Shown piece by piece: positions 39,388 to 50,653 of a stretch of 64,000 bases of DNA; position 1 is the stretch's first letter; each line of letters begins with the position of its first letter. Position numbers and translations under genes: made by a program. The notes beneath the pieces are model-generated. The model worked only from the letters and a program-made list of their open reading frames with translations. It was not told where the DNA came from and did no database searches. This stretch comes from Symsagittifera roscoffensis (lineage: Eukaryota; Xenacoelomorpha; Acoela; Convolutidae). The stretch spans positions 42,041,831-42,105,830 of the forward strand of contig NC_087070.1 of assembly GCF_963678635.1 (NCBI RefSeq), given 5' to 3'.

Positions 39388-40014
39388 ATGAAAAATATGC
39401 CTGGAAAGCCCAAAGTCGAAGAACCATCCAAAACTAAAGCTGTAACGAGAGTTTTTGCCTCGACAAGTACAGTTGAGAAAAAGTTTGAATATCCTTCTTG
39501 TATCCTCTGCAAGGAGAAACATGCCTTGTGGAAGTGCTCTGTGTTTAAGGAGAAAACTCCAACACAACGTGCGAAATTCTCTGCGGAAAACAAATTGTGC
39601 TTCTCTTGCTTACAAGGGAACCACGCATTCCGGCAATGTCCCAGAGCAAAGAAATGCACCAAACCAGGTTGCACTAGCACTCATAGTGTACTTCTCCATG
39701 GGGCTGAACGTGTTTTTCCTAGTCAAAATCCGGCCAAAAATGATAGCCGTACAAGACCCAACGCTGGTCAACCAAGATCTAATGCAGAGCCGGATAAAGC
39801 GAGCACAAACGCTGATCGAAAATCATTCAGCGAGAATATACCAAACGCAAGTTCGAATCATGCAGACATTCATCCCGTTCCGTTGGATGTAAGTTGCGCA
39901 ATCTCGAACGACCAATCATCAATCATAACATCGAAAGAGTTACTGTCCATAATCAAGCTCCAAGTTTCCACCGCTTTCCAGATTGCTGATTGTTTAACAT
40001 TGTTTAACACCTAG
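39388..40014 (+). pseudogene. BEL nucleocapsid (zinc knuckles) and start of protease region
   Basis: Same frame as the gag capsid part after a single TAA. Contains CILCKEKHALWKC and CFSCLQGNHAFRQC, followed by CTKPGC..H, a BEL-type triple Cys/His cluster that would bind RNA. The C-terminal ~100 residues are linker. The open frame ends at 40014, and pol continues in another frame. Confidence 0.75.
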
Positions 40015-40094
40015 AGAGTGCTGACTGTTTAACATCTATTCATTCCTGGATATCGGCTAAATTAGTCAAATGTCTGAATCTTTCAGGAAGAGAT

Positions 40095-41948
40095 TTGGAT
40101 CTCACAGTAAATGGTATTAACACAACGACTGTTGTTAAAACGAAACAAGTTCAGATGAAGGTATCTTCTAACTTCGATGGATTCGAATACAAATTCGATT
40201 TAACCGCATTTGTAAAGGATGAACTTAAAGTCGGTACCGATACCGTCAACATCCCTGCATTACAGAGCAGTTGTCCGTACCTTGCTCCAATCAAACCAAT
40301 TGTGTATAGCTACGCCGATATAGACTTAATAATTGGTCAAGACTCCTTCCATGCTATTCGGCCTGAGGAGTACATCAAGAGTGAGGCCGATCCAAACACT
40401 TCGCCCGTCGCGGTTCGCCTTCCAATAGGCTGGTTCTTGAGCGGCCCAATGCCGACATCTACTGGTTTCCTTTCTACTTGTTTCAAGTGCAATACGGATG
40501 ATACCGAACTAGCTTGTCAAATCAAACGCTGGTATGAAAGAGAGTCATACGGAGCCTACAAACAGGTCGATTCCCGTTCAGCCGAGGACAAAAGGGCGGC
40601 TAAAATACTCGATTCCTCCACCGTCCATGATGGATCAAGATACGCTGTAGGTATGCTTTGGGCAGAAGAATCTATCATGTTACCAGACAATTACTATTCC
40701 TCTTTGGTTCAGTTAAAATCGTTGGAAAAACGTTTAGCGAAAGATCCTCACTTAAGGGATCAATACTCAAAAACTATCGAAGATGATTTCAGTAAAGGAT
40801 ACGTGATTCAAGTTCCTCCCCATAATTTTTCGAACCGCAGCATACGCGAGTGTAATCTTCCTTACCATCACGTGGTGAACCCAAATAAACCTGGTAAAGT
40901 GAGGCGTGTCCTTAACGGAGCGTCTAAATTCCACGGTATGTCATTGAACAAATCGTTGCAAGTATGACCCGACCTACTGCAAAACCTTGTGTTCGTTCTC
41001 CTCCGTTTTCGTCAACATCATTTTGCCGTATCGGCTGACATTGAAGGGATGTTCCTACAAGTCGGCGTCCTTCCAGAGGACCAACCATATCTTCGTTTTC
41101 TGTGGCGGGAGGACCCCACAGCCGATGTGGTTGTACACCAGTACACCAGACATAACTTTGGAGCGAGAGATTCGCCAACGTGTGCAAGTTATGCATTGCA
41201 AAGGACTGCAATAGATAATCAGGCGATGTTCCCTGACGCAGCGTCCGCAGTTCTAGAGAAATTTTATATGGACGACTACCTAGACTCCTTTGAGGACCCT
41301 GATGTTGCATTTAAAATGGGTCAAGAGTTGATTACTCTGTTAGCTCTAGGTGGTTTTAAATTAACTAAGTTCATAAGTATTGTAACTAAAATTAATAAAG
41401 AGTTAAACCCGCCCCAAAGCGCGCCGCAACAGGAAAGTAAAAACTTTGTAACTTGTGGGGATAATTCTACTGATGTTCTTGGTCTGAAGTGGGACCATAT
41501 CGACGACACTTTGTTCGCAAGCCGTGGTGTCAACCGTGAACTTAAAAATTCGATAACACAGCGAACAGTGTTAAGTTTTGTTTCTTCCGTTTTCGACCCC
41601 ATAGGTCTCGTAGCGCCCTATACCGTAAGAGCGCGATTTTTGTTGAAAGAAATCTGGCGCATTCATGGTCAACAATGGGATGATGAGCTACCCGTTGATA
41701 TCAAGACAAAATTTCTTGCCTGGCACTCTGGTTTGCCATCTCTAGGGAAAATGAGTATAAAGCGCAGCTACTTCTCCGTACCAGTCGATTGGGTTGAGTT
41801 ACACATGTTCGGTGACAGCTCAGAAGAAGTTTTTTATGCTGTATCTTTTCTTCGCGCCCGTGTGAAAACTTCACTTGAAACACAAGTTGCCTTCGTCTTT
41901 GGAAAAGCAAGAGTCGCGCATGAAAGCGCTCTGCATCCCGAAGCTTGA
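40095..41948 (+). pseudogene. pol: BEL pol: protease/reverse transcriptase part
   Basis: 40095-40967 covers the BEL aspartic peptidase region (A17-type, with DLIIGQDSF) and the start of the reverse transcriptase (HHVVNPNKPGKVRRVLNGAS). A single TGA (40965-40967) interrupts it and the same frame continues through 41948 with VSADIEGMFLQVGV, QYTRHNFGARDSP and the catalytic box FYMDDYLDS. RT copies element RNA to DNA. The tail contains the Pao-type connection region; a frameshift near 41880-41940 separates it from RNase H. Confidence 0.85.
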
Positions 41949-43053
41949 ACTGCAGGCCGCGTTACTCGCTACTCCCTTGAAGGAAGATGTCCTCAAAGCT
42001 CTAACCATTCCTGTGTCAAACACGTTCATGTGGACTGACAGCACCACTGTGCTCCAGTGGTTAAACTCAGGTAGTAAGCAACCCACGTTCGTGGCAAACC
42101 GGATTGGAGAGATTCTGGAAAGTACGACCGTAGACCAGTGGTTTCATGTCTTAAGTGGAGACAACCCTGCTGATACGGGCACCAGAGGAATCTCAGCGGA
42201 GTCCTTAAAAACAGGCAGCTGGGTAAACGGGCCAAGTCTGCTGAAAAGTGGCGAGTGGCCTTTCAAGCCGAGCATAGAAATACTTAAGAAAATCCGCCTG
42301 GCTGGTCCCGCTTGTGACCTTAATGAAGGTTTACAGCAGGCCTCTAATTTTTCAAACGTTACACAAAAACAAAAACAACCCTGTTTGTTTGCATGGGAAG
42401 AATTCAGCTCGTTTCGTAAACTCCAGCGAGTGGTTGCCTTCATGCTCAGGCTTAGTCCGAAACACCGGCACTACCGCACTAAAGTCAAGGAAATAACCGA
42501 TCCGGTTGAATTAGAAACCGCCAAACAACGACTTTTGTTGATTTCCCAAAAGGAACCTTTTGAAGCGGAATATTTACTCCTGTCCTGCGACCAAACCGTA
42601 AAAAAGTCTAGTCGTATCGCACAATATGCACCGTTTATTGGTCCTGCATTCCTAATTCGTTCAACTGGGCGAACTCGCCGCCTAGTTGAAACTAAATATG
42701 ACACAAAACACCCCATAATACTTGATGGAAGGCATTCTCTGGTGAAATTGTTCGTAAGTGATATTCATTATCGCTATCAGCACCAGTTCTTAGACTACCT
42801 GCGAGCTGTAATTCACTTAGAGTTCGCAATCTTGAACCTTCGCTCTTTATTAAAGTCCATTAAAGTCAACTGCCTTATATGTAGGAAGCGCAAAGCCAAA
42901 ACTGTCACAACTATGATGGCAGAGCTTCCAGTTGAAAGGCTTGGTTACCGCCAGCCTCCCTTCACAAACTGTGGTGTTGATTACTTGGACCCTTTTACGT
43001 CTCAATCAGGAGGAGTTCTGAAAAACGATGGTGCTTCCTTTTTACATGTATGA
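41875..43053 (+). pseudogene. pol: BEL pol: RNase H and integrase N-terminal part
   Basis: IPKLELQAALLA and FMWTDSTTVLQWLNSG give the RNase H core of BEL elements (E and D residues). HVLSGDNPADTGTRGI follows. Further on, HLEFAILNLRSLLKSI and NCLICRKRKA form the zinc-binding integrase N-terminus and NCGVDYLDPF opens the catalytic core. The frame stops at 43053, and the core continues in another frame from 43050. Confidence 0.85.
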
Positions 43054-43811
43054 CCACCAGAGCTGTACATATTGAGATTGTCTCATCCATGAACACGAGT
43101 TCGTGTGTAATGGGAATCGAAAAATTCATTGCCCGTCGCGGCACTCCATCAGTCATTTGGTCTGATAACGGCACCAATTTTGTGGGAGCCGAGAAAGAAC
43201 TCTTAAATTGTATTCAGTCGTGGAACGGACAAGCACCCCCAGAGCTGGCGAAAAAGGGTATTAAGTGGAAATTTAACCCCCCGGCAACCCCGCATCACGG
43301 TGGTTCTTGGGAACGTCTCGTTCGATGTTGTAAAAGGGTATTCTACGCAATAAGAGGAAGTAGAAAGCTCACTCCCGAAGTCCTTGAAACAACTTTCTGT
43401 CTTGTAGAACAATCACTGAACGCTCGACCTATAACCTCAGTAAGTGCAAGTCCGGATGGTTTTGAGGTGTTAACTCCTAATTATTTTTTGTTAGGCCGAA
43501 ATGGTACTAGCTTTCCTTGTCTCTCTTTCCAGGAGCACTCCGACCATCGAAAGCAATATATCTGAGCGCAAAGCTACGCCAACGCAATTTGGAGTCGTTG
43601 GCTGCGAGATTATGTGCCAGCGCTGAATAAACGCAGTAAGTGGCACTCCGATAGTGACGTTATTTTAAAAACAGGGGATTTAGTGTGGATTGTTGACGAA
43701 CGCAGCCCAAGGGGACACTACCCTCTGGCTCGTATAAAAACCCTTAATTACGGAAAAGACAACATAGCCCGATCCGCCGTAGTTACCACCCACTCCGGGG
43801 AGCTAACTTGA
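43050..43811 (+). pseudogene. pol: BEL integrase catalytic core and C-terminus
   Basis: VIWSDNGTNFVGAEKEL and HHGGSWERLVRCCK give the second catalytic aspartate and the glutamate of the DDE triad. SLNARPIT is the usual BEL tail of the core. A stop at 43563-43565 interrupts it, and the same frame resumes with the C-terminal DNA-binding domain (GDLVWIVDE.. HYPLARI) to 43811. Catalyses insertion of the cDNA when intact. Confidence 0.85.
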
Positions 43812-43858
43812 CCGGCCGTAAAACTCGCACCCGTTTTCGCTCCTTTGGGCGCGGAAGA

Positions 43859-44035
43859 TGTTCGCGCTTAAATTAATCTTAAATTAATGACGTCATTATA
43901 GCGCGAAAGTGAAAAAGCTAAAATTAGATTTTCTTAGACAAAAGGCTGTTATATTATCTGTTGAATTGCCGATAATTTACAGATATTGAAGCAGGTTTTT
44001 GTAAGGTCTTACAGGATACACGAGAGTGCGGCACA
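43859..44035 (+). repeat. 3' LTR of the BEL/Pao element (177 bp)
   Basis: Same TG/CA ends as the 5' LTR with near-identical outer parts, but it lacks the internal ~128 bp. Preceded by a short purine-rich stretch (GGGCGCGGAAGA). Followed by the target duplication ATCAG. Confidence 0.9.
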
Positions 44036-44230
44036 ATCAGCAATCATGTGCAACAGTTGTTTGTGCTATTGTTCGGCGAACGTAAAGAAACCTACACGTT
44101 CATGTTTAGCTTTATGCTAGTTCTAATCTTAGGTTGACTTTACATTGTATTGTATTGTCATATTCAATTCTAATTCTTCAATGATGTTTTTAAATGTACA
44201 TTTACAGTTTTAGTCTTTTGATTATTTAAG
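44036..44230. other. Target duplication and possible intron/5' region
   Basis: Starts with the ATCAG duplication. Ends in TTTGATTATTTAAG, a plausible splice acceptor before the exon at 44231. Confidence 0.4.
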
Positions 44231-44238
44231 GATCTGTC

Positions 44239-44395
44239 ATGGCGCAGCCAGCAGCTTTGTTTCAAGAGGAGCGTACATATGTGTATGGCGTTCTTCCATG
44301 TTGGAAGGTATTAACATTGGGTCCTCCAACTCCTGGACCAGCTGGATTGAACCATTCTTTGAGGCAGTGGCATGGAAAAAAAGTGATCCTCATGG
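44239..44395 (+). CDS. Possible first coding exon of a Kelch-like host gene
   Basis: ATG at 44239 after an acceptor-like ATTTAAG, then about 52 codons to a donor ATGG/GTAACT. The peptide has YVYGVLPCWKVLTLGPPTP and GLNHSLRQWHGKKVILMG, the spacing of a Kelch blade ('G..P.PR..H.....K.VILMGG'). Reading through the donor gives a stop after three more codons, consistent with a real exon end. I cannot place the next exon in the following 6 kb, so it may be a fragment. Confidence 0.35.
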
Positions 44396-44403
44396 GTAAC
44401 TGA

Positions 44404-45958
44404 CACTTTCAAGAGCGTTTGTGTTGACCCCTACCCAGAATAAACAACCAGTACAAAAACTGATATAGAAAAGAAAAACATATTCGCTACGGATGCAGCG
44501 AGTGCATGAAATTTTACCGAAATAGTTCAAGGGTCTAGTTTAAATCGACCTAAATTATACGCAAACTATTGTACATTATCAAGAAGCCAAATCTAGGATA
44601 AAGTGGAGATCTTTCTTATTTTTAGGAACGGAAAAAAATTTTATGCTAAAATATCCTATGATAATTTCAATAAAATTTAAATGGTAGTTTTTACACAAAA
44701 TGCGGAGAAGTATTTAAAGAAGGTTGAAACATTATTCACGAAGGCATCAGGACATCTACCGAAAGGAGGGGTACAAAAATCATGCATATTATTTTCAACT
44801 CAGTCCAAGCAGCTTTATGCAAATGGCCATTGGAGAAAAAAGTGAGTGCTCAGAGACGTCTTCATAGAACACAAGATATTCACAGCGATTGTGAAAGAAG
44901 TTATGCGAAGAAAAGGTTCCACATGAAACTTTGAAGTCAAGTACGGTAGTTCAGTCCTGTGGCAAAAAAAAACAGCTCTTTTTAAAAAAACTACTGTCAA
45001 ATGAATCCCCATCTTACCCGGTCCGTATAACGCAAGAACATACGGGGGGGGGCTACCCACTAGGTCATTGAAAAAACTGTATCTTAAAATATAGTAGGTG
45101 TAAAATTTGTCAGAATATATAGTTCTTTCTGTTTGCTTCTTAGCTTGGAGATGAAAATATAGAATTCGAACAAGACAGCAAAAATAACTTGGAGTTCGGA
45201 TGATGAAAGAGATGGAAAATGAGGGCGCAAACCAAGAGTGTAAGCAACTCAGATGTCATCAAAACGACCTCTGGAAAATTGAAATTACTAAGGTAAATCA
45301 AAGAGCTAACAACCAATTTCTGCTCTAAATAAATGTAGTCCAGCAGCTGTAGATAACGGTAAAAACGATTTTCAAATTCAAGTATTCTGTCACCAAAGTC
45401 TTCTCATTTTTGGTACAAAAAAGTCAATTCTATCTGTATAGCCTCGATTATCGTTCCCAAAACGGTTGTAGCTAAAGCAATTCTCTAGTTACGTTAATCT
45501 GTAGATTTATTTTGTGTTTACTCAATCTTCTTTCCATTTTGTCATTGCGAGAGGGGTGATGCCGAGCGGGTTGACAAAAAGCCAAATAAAATAATGAACA
45601 CAATTTCGAAAAGTTTTATTTTTATGTTTATTACGATAGCAGATTCCAGTATGTTACTTTTATTGTTGACTTTGAAGCCTTACATACTACTGACCTGATG
45701 ACCAATATTTTAACCGCAAAATTATAATTTTGTTGCAAGTTGGGACCAAGGCCATTTTCCACTCCCCAACATTTAAAAAATAGATATTGCGAAATCTGCA
45801 AGGTGAGCAACTTATCTAATGGGAACACAATTGGTCTTCATACCGTTCATCGTAGTATTACGCTTTCAGCCACATTGTGTGGGGCTGAATTGAAAAGAGT
45901 CGACAATTATAGTAGATTTCCTGGAAGTTTTCAATGGGCGCATAGGATATGAATAATG
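44404..45958. other. Intergenic/intronic, no gene recognised
   Basis: AT-rich with only short ORFs. A G-run (45046-45054) and a GAATAATG target duplication at its right end are the only notable points. Confidence 0.45.
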
Positions 45959-46162
45959 GGCTCTTTTTCCTTTCCCCCCCCCCACCTGCAAAACTTTACA
46001 TGTAAATTTGTTGACTACATTGTCCGATTGTTATGAAAATTTACATATTGACTAATAAGGCTACGACAAACATATTTGGTCTTCATACTCAACCTCGTAA
46101 ACCCACTCATTACACTAATATATTGAAGCTCGTCTGAGGTGGGGGGAAAAGGAAAAAGAGCC
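45959..46162. mobile_element. 204-bp MITE with 8-bp target duplication
   Basis: Terminal inverted repeats GGCTCTTTTTCC TTTCCCC.. and ..GGGGAAAAGGAAAAAGAGCC (~28 bp) with flanking GAATAATG at 45951-45958 and 46163-46170. The 8-bp target site is the size made by hAT transposases. No coding capacity. Partial relatives of the left end are visible near 47540 and 49170. Confidence 0.85.
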
Positions 46163-46198
46163 GAATAATGTTTTTGGTTTGTAGAAAAGCGCGAAAAC

Positions 46199-46712
46199 TT
46201 TTTTTCGCAAAGTCAGCAAAAAGTCAAGTCAACGAAGTGTCAGATTTGTTGAAAAGCGCGAAAATGTTTTCCGGCAAAAACAGCAAAAAGTCACATCCGT
46301 CCAATTCTATGTCGTTTTCTGACAATTTTTTTTCGCAAAGTCAGCAAAAAGTCAAGTCAACGAAGTGTCAGATTTGTTGAAAAGCGCTAAAATTTTTTCC
46401 GGCAAAAACAGCAAAAAGTCAAATCCACCCAATTCTATGTCGTTTTCTGACAATTTTTTTTCGCAAAGTCAGCAAAAAGTCAAGTCAACGAAGTGTCAGA
46501 TTTGTTGAAAAGCGCGAAAATTTTTTCCGGCAAAAACAGCAAAAAGTCAAATCCACCCAATTCTATGTCGTTTTCTGACAATTTTTTTTTCGCAAAGTCA
46601 GCAAAAAGTCAAGTCAACGAAGTGACAGATTTGTTAAAAAGCGCGAAAATTTTTTCCGGCAAAAACAGCAAAAAGTCAAATCCACCCAATTCTATGTCGT
46701 TTTCTGACAATT
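46199..46712 (+). repeat. 128-bp tandem satellite, four units
   Basis: Units begin around 46206, 46334, 46462 and 46591 at CGCAAAGTCAGC (spacing 128, 128 and 129). Each unit has two AGCAAAAAGTCAA half-motifs about 67 bp apart, so it is dimeric. Identity between units is high, with single-base differences. A partial unit precedes the first copy. Unit length is not a multiple of three, so it is not coding. Confidence 0.9.
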
Positions 46713-49700
46713 CTACTTTCTCAAGATTTTTAATGATGCAAGGTTTTTGGTTTTCTTTGTTGAATGACAATCACAATGAACCCAAAAAACCGTAGTGTAA
46801 TTTTTCTTGTTTTTCCTTTGAAATTTGCACTGTTTCATAAATTGTCATTCATTGGTTTTTTTTTGCCACTGACAAAAATGGTTTTGAATCAATTTGAATC
46901 AATTTTAATTGATTTAAAACCCATAAAAACTGATCAACCATGTGCACATTATAAATGATTTTAAACATATTTAAACAAAATTTAATGGGTTCTTTTTTGC
47001 CAAAAGCTCAGTCGTCTTTAATTTTAACTTTAAGTAATTTTTTTGCTCAAAATTTTGAGTAAAATTTGTTGTCAAAGAAATCTCCGCTATTGATGTATTT
47101 ATCTATAGCCGTTTGAGGAGCGTTTATGACCGCAAGCAAGTAATTCCAGTAGGAATTCCGTACAATTCTGAGAGCAAAAAAAAATTTCCGAAGTCATGAA
47201 AGAAAACAAATTTACACGCAATGTCATCAATTGTTTTTATTTCCAATTTCATCAAATATTTTTTTTATTTCAAATGAAAAAAATCAATTTAAATTATTTT
47301 ACAAGGCCTCAAAACAAAGGAGCGCTCAAATGACAAAAGAAAAATTTAAGTCATTGAAAGTCCTTTTGTTTTCGTTTTTTTTTAGCTTGGAAAGTGATAT
47401 CATTTTATATCACTTTAAGAGTTTTCAAAATTCATCCCACATATTTCAAACCATATACTTTCCCGATACAAAAATTGATCTGAGTTTAATCTGTATTTTT
47501 TATATGCAAAACCGACAGCAATCTATTTTTTGTTAGAGCTGGGCCTCTTTTTCTCCCCCATTTTCCCGAAAATTTGATCAAAACGAAATTCACCAACAGT
47601 GCCACCAACTAAGCATTTTATTTGCGACTTAGGTTAGAAAAAATTCTCCATAGTAGTGCACAACGCTTCGCTTAAGTAATTACAGTTATAAACTCCCTTT
47701 GGATTTTAGAGCTCAACATAATCAAGCGTAAGAACTTCTTGATCAAAAACCTCGCTATTTACGCTAAAATGGAAAACTTTAAAGCTAGTTAATCTTTTTT
47801 TTGTCTTCAGAACATCGTCGCCTTCTCTCTTATAAATTTCCTCGCCATGTTTCATTGGCAGTTTTAAATCATTGAAACTTTGGGTTTTTCAGCAGCAAGG
47901 GTGGATTTAGGCGGACTCCTCCCCCTTAGGGATTCGACCCCATGCCGACCCAAAGGATTCGACCCCATGCGCGCCAAAAAAACACCAAATTGAGACTCAT
48001 TTTCTTGAAGTTTTGCAGTGATTTTCTGTTCACCTTTTCCGGTGGTTACAAAAATTGACATGATGATTAATTACGCAATGACAAAGATAATTGTTCTTCG
48101 CTTAACAAAAAAGTGTGCCTTTAGCGCTTATAGCATGCATATAAATTATAAAAGTCACAAAATTTTGGAGTGGTGAAATGTTACAAAAACTACCAAGAAG
48201 TTTGAAAATCAGAGTTTTTTTGGCTGTTTCTATTATTTCTATTAGTGCTGTTTCTATACTTTTCTTTTATTTCTGGCCTGCATTGTTTTTTTTAAATTAA
48301 TTCTGTTCTCAAGGGCAAAGGTCGTGAAAACTGTCATGTGAGTTAACCGAGTAATTAGAAACCACTATTTATTTTCAAATACAAACACAACCTCAAAAAC
48401 TCATTGATACTTTCATCGATTTTTTCATCTGGTGAAGCGCAATGATGTTAATGTTCTCGCTAAAAAAAGCGAGCAAAATCAAAGGTCGTGAGTTTTGCTT
48501 TTTCTGTTGAGCAAAGATCAATGTCTGGAAAAACAAAATAGCTGATCAAAAAAATTTCACAATTTTTTCAAGAGCTGTTTTAAAATTGATCTACTGTTTT
48601 ACACTAGTGGAAAAAAATGAAGCGCAATTTTTGGATTTTTTTCTCTAAAAAGCCTGGTTGCATCGCCAGATTTGGACAATTATCAGAGCTACCCTCTATG
48701 AAACTATCAATGTTTAGTTTAATGATTTATTATTGTAATCCGGGTTTGAAAATGCCAGATTTTTTCATCTGCACTAAGTTTTGCATCATAGTGAGCAGTG
48801 AACCATTTCTTGAATTGAAATAATTTGTGTATACCTTTTATTGAACTGGCCAGTTTCTTAGTTTTTCACGCGGATTGAAAAACTTAGTTCAGATGAAAAA
48901 ATGTGGAATTTGCAGACCCTCATTATATTGGTAACTCATTGAACCAAAACATTGATAGTTTTGTAAAGGGTACATATGATGGCTTTGTCTTGGTCTATAT
49001 AAAAATTTAAATGAAATTCAATAAAACTTTTTTCCAAAATGGAATTTGAAGAGACATTTTAGAAGAAAAAAAAACATAATTTGCGTTTACTTTAGTCCAG
49101 CACTAGTGTATTCTTCAGTTAGCGTATTTTTTACTTTGATTTCTGCTTTTAAAAGCCAAAATGTAAGCCAGCCTCTTTCCTCCCCCCTCCCCCCACCTGA
49201 ACATTTTGTTTCCGAATGTGACGAAAATCGGCATGCGATTTAATTAGGCCTTGATGATGATGAGTGGTTTCTGCGTTTCGCAGGGGATCTACGAAAGCCT
49301 CTTTTTCTAGCCTGTCTAAGCATAGTCTGTTTATCTTATTTTCCCACACTCAAGACTCAGTTATTTTTGTTGAGCGAAGCTCTTTTTCTTTTGCGACTCA
49401 AGGCCGTTTTCGCCATGACAAACGTTTTTGGTGGTCAAGAATAACCTTGTAAAACCTCTCCTTGCATCATAAAACTGATGCTTTTCTAAGGTGAGGGAAA
49501 TGAATGGGAGCCGTATGGCAGTGTGTTATTATTTCTTGACTTGCAGTTTCCGATATTTAGGGTTAAATTATGAATGAAACGATATATTGTCAATCAGTCA
49601 GCTACCCGACACTGATCTACCTCAGAATCGAGACGAGGCAGAAATGAGTTGTCTGTAAACTTTCTTGTATATAAAGGCTTTTATAATGATAAGAAAATTG

Positions 49701-50395
49701 CATTCGTTGTTTTACAAGTACTTTATTCTGCTTGACTTCAAATAATTGGTAACGATAATAATGAAACTTCCGATTTGAATCTAATCAAGTCGTTCAATTT
49801 GACAGTATTTAATGATTTTTAAAAATTATAGCAAGTCAGCCATTTTCGATCGTGTTGCTCTAATGTTGGACAATCGCCAAAAACATAAATATGTTTTTGA
49901 TAAATGTTTTCAAACAAGAGCATAAGTGGGAGAGTTTTTTCAGTTTATCAGCAAAAAATTGATGAAGCTCCAGTTTTTCTTTTAAAAGAAAATCATAAGC
50001 ATACACTTCGCAGTCCTGCTTCTGGTCTGGCTTGTTATTTGAAGTTTGTGTCAAACGAACAAAAAATAGTTTCGAGGTTCAATTAAAAGATCGATAAAAG
50101 ATGACACACCGGCTGATAAGTCAATTTAATTTTGGCAAAATTTTTACAACACTTCATATGACAATGTAGAGCAACAAAATTGAAGTGGTCCAAAATATAA
50201 GTTAACAGAAGTTGAAAGAATTCTTGAATATAGTTTTTCATTCTCATTATGTTAAAGGCTTTGTTTCAAAAATTTTTCGGTTTTTCAGTTTTGTTTTTTA
50301 CATTTTCTAGTTAAGCTTTCATTAAGGACCACTCAAACACCATGAAAAACCATATGGTTGTGATATTAAGCCAAAGATTAGGTTTTGATGATGAA
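46713..50395. other. Intergenic DNA, no gene recognised
   Basis: AT-rich. 47880-48000 has a GC-richer dispersed repeat related to 7235-7440, and ~49165-49230 a piece resembling the MITE end. Long T/A runs give only short ORFs. No splice-supported exon seen. Confidence 0.45.
47880..48061 (-). repeat. Dispersed repeat copy related to 7235-7440
   Basis: In the minus orientation it shares TTTTTTGGCGCGC, GGGTCGGCA, GTCGAATCCCT and AATC(T/C)(G/A)CCC with the intronic copy at 7235-7440. The motif GGGGTCGAATCC occurs twice within this copy. Confidence 0.5.
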
Positions 50396-50653
50396 CTAAA
50401 CTGCTCGTTTTTCCGGAATCAGGAATTGGTAGCTCCGTTTCTCTGGGATGAGAAATTGATAACTTCTCTTCTCTGGAATGAGGAACTGGTAGCTCCTTTT
50501 TTCCGGAATGAGGAACTGGTAGCTTCGTTTATTCGTGATATCGTTGACCATGCCGGCTGTAGCGGGTAAAAAGTTGGCTTCTGACGTCACGAAAACAAAC
50601 TGCAAAACGAGCGCCAAACTTCCTAGTAAGAAAAAAATCGATCTGGAGTCCAT
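50396..50653 (-). CDS. Neuropeptide precursor with four identical SYQFLIPE peptides
   Basis: 85 aa, ATG at 50651-50653 in good context (AAACATGG), TAG at 50396-50398. Residues ~6-24 are a hydrophobic signal peptide core (IFFLLGSLALVLQFVFV) with likely cleavage after VTS or SEA. A short spacer ends in TN-KR, then four tandem copies of SYQFLIPE separated by KR, ending KR-AV. KR is the prohormone-convertase site, so the product should be four copies of one unamidated octapeptide. The four coding repeats differ at several third-codon positions (TAC/TAT, CAG/CAA, TTC/TTT, CTC/CTG, ATT/ATC, CCG/CCA, GAA/GAG and AAA AGG/AAG AGA/AAA CGG) but not in sequence. That indicates selection on the peptide, or less likely a very recent duplication. 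I do not recognise this peptide family. An upstream non-coding exon may exist. Confidence 0.85.
   Translation of the reverse strand: MDSRSIFFLLGSLALVLQFVFVTSEANFLPATAGMVNDITNKRSYQFLIPEKRSYQFLIPEKRSYQFLIPEKRSYQFLIPEKRAV

Larger units (their letters stand above)
35699..44035 (+). mobile_element. BEL/Pao LTR retrotransposon (8.3 kb), inactivated
   Basis: Complete from LTR to LTR, TG...CA ends, flanked by the 5-bp target duplication ATCAG (35694-35698 and 44036-44040). Interior: accessory ORF, coiled-coil gag with zinc knuckles, aspartic protease region, BEL-type reverse transcriptase (YMDDY), RNase H and integrase. Multiple frameshifts and stop codons break gag-pol. The two LTRs differ by a 128-bp block. 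Confidence 0.9.

Noticed and set aside
46168..46795. Open frames across the 128-bp satellite
   Set aside because: Unit length is not a multiple of three and the frame changes from copy to copy; the translations reflect the DNA repeat.
50342..50569. 75-codon plus-strand ORF with repeated motifs
   Set aside because: It is the antisense reading of the neuropeptide repeats; the minus strand has signal peptide, KR sites and synonymous variation.
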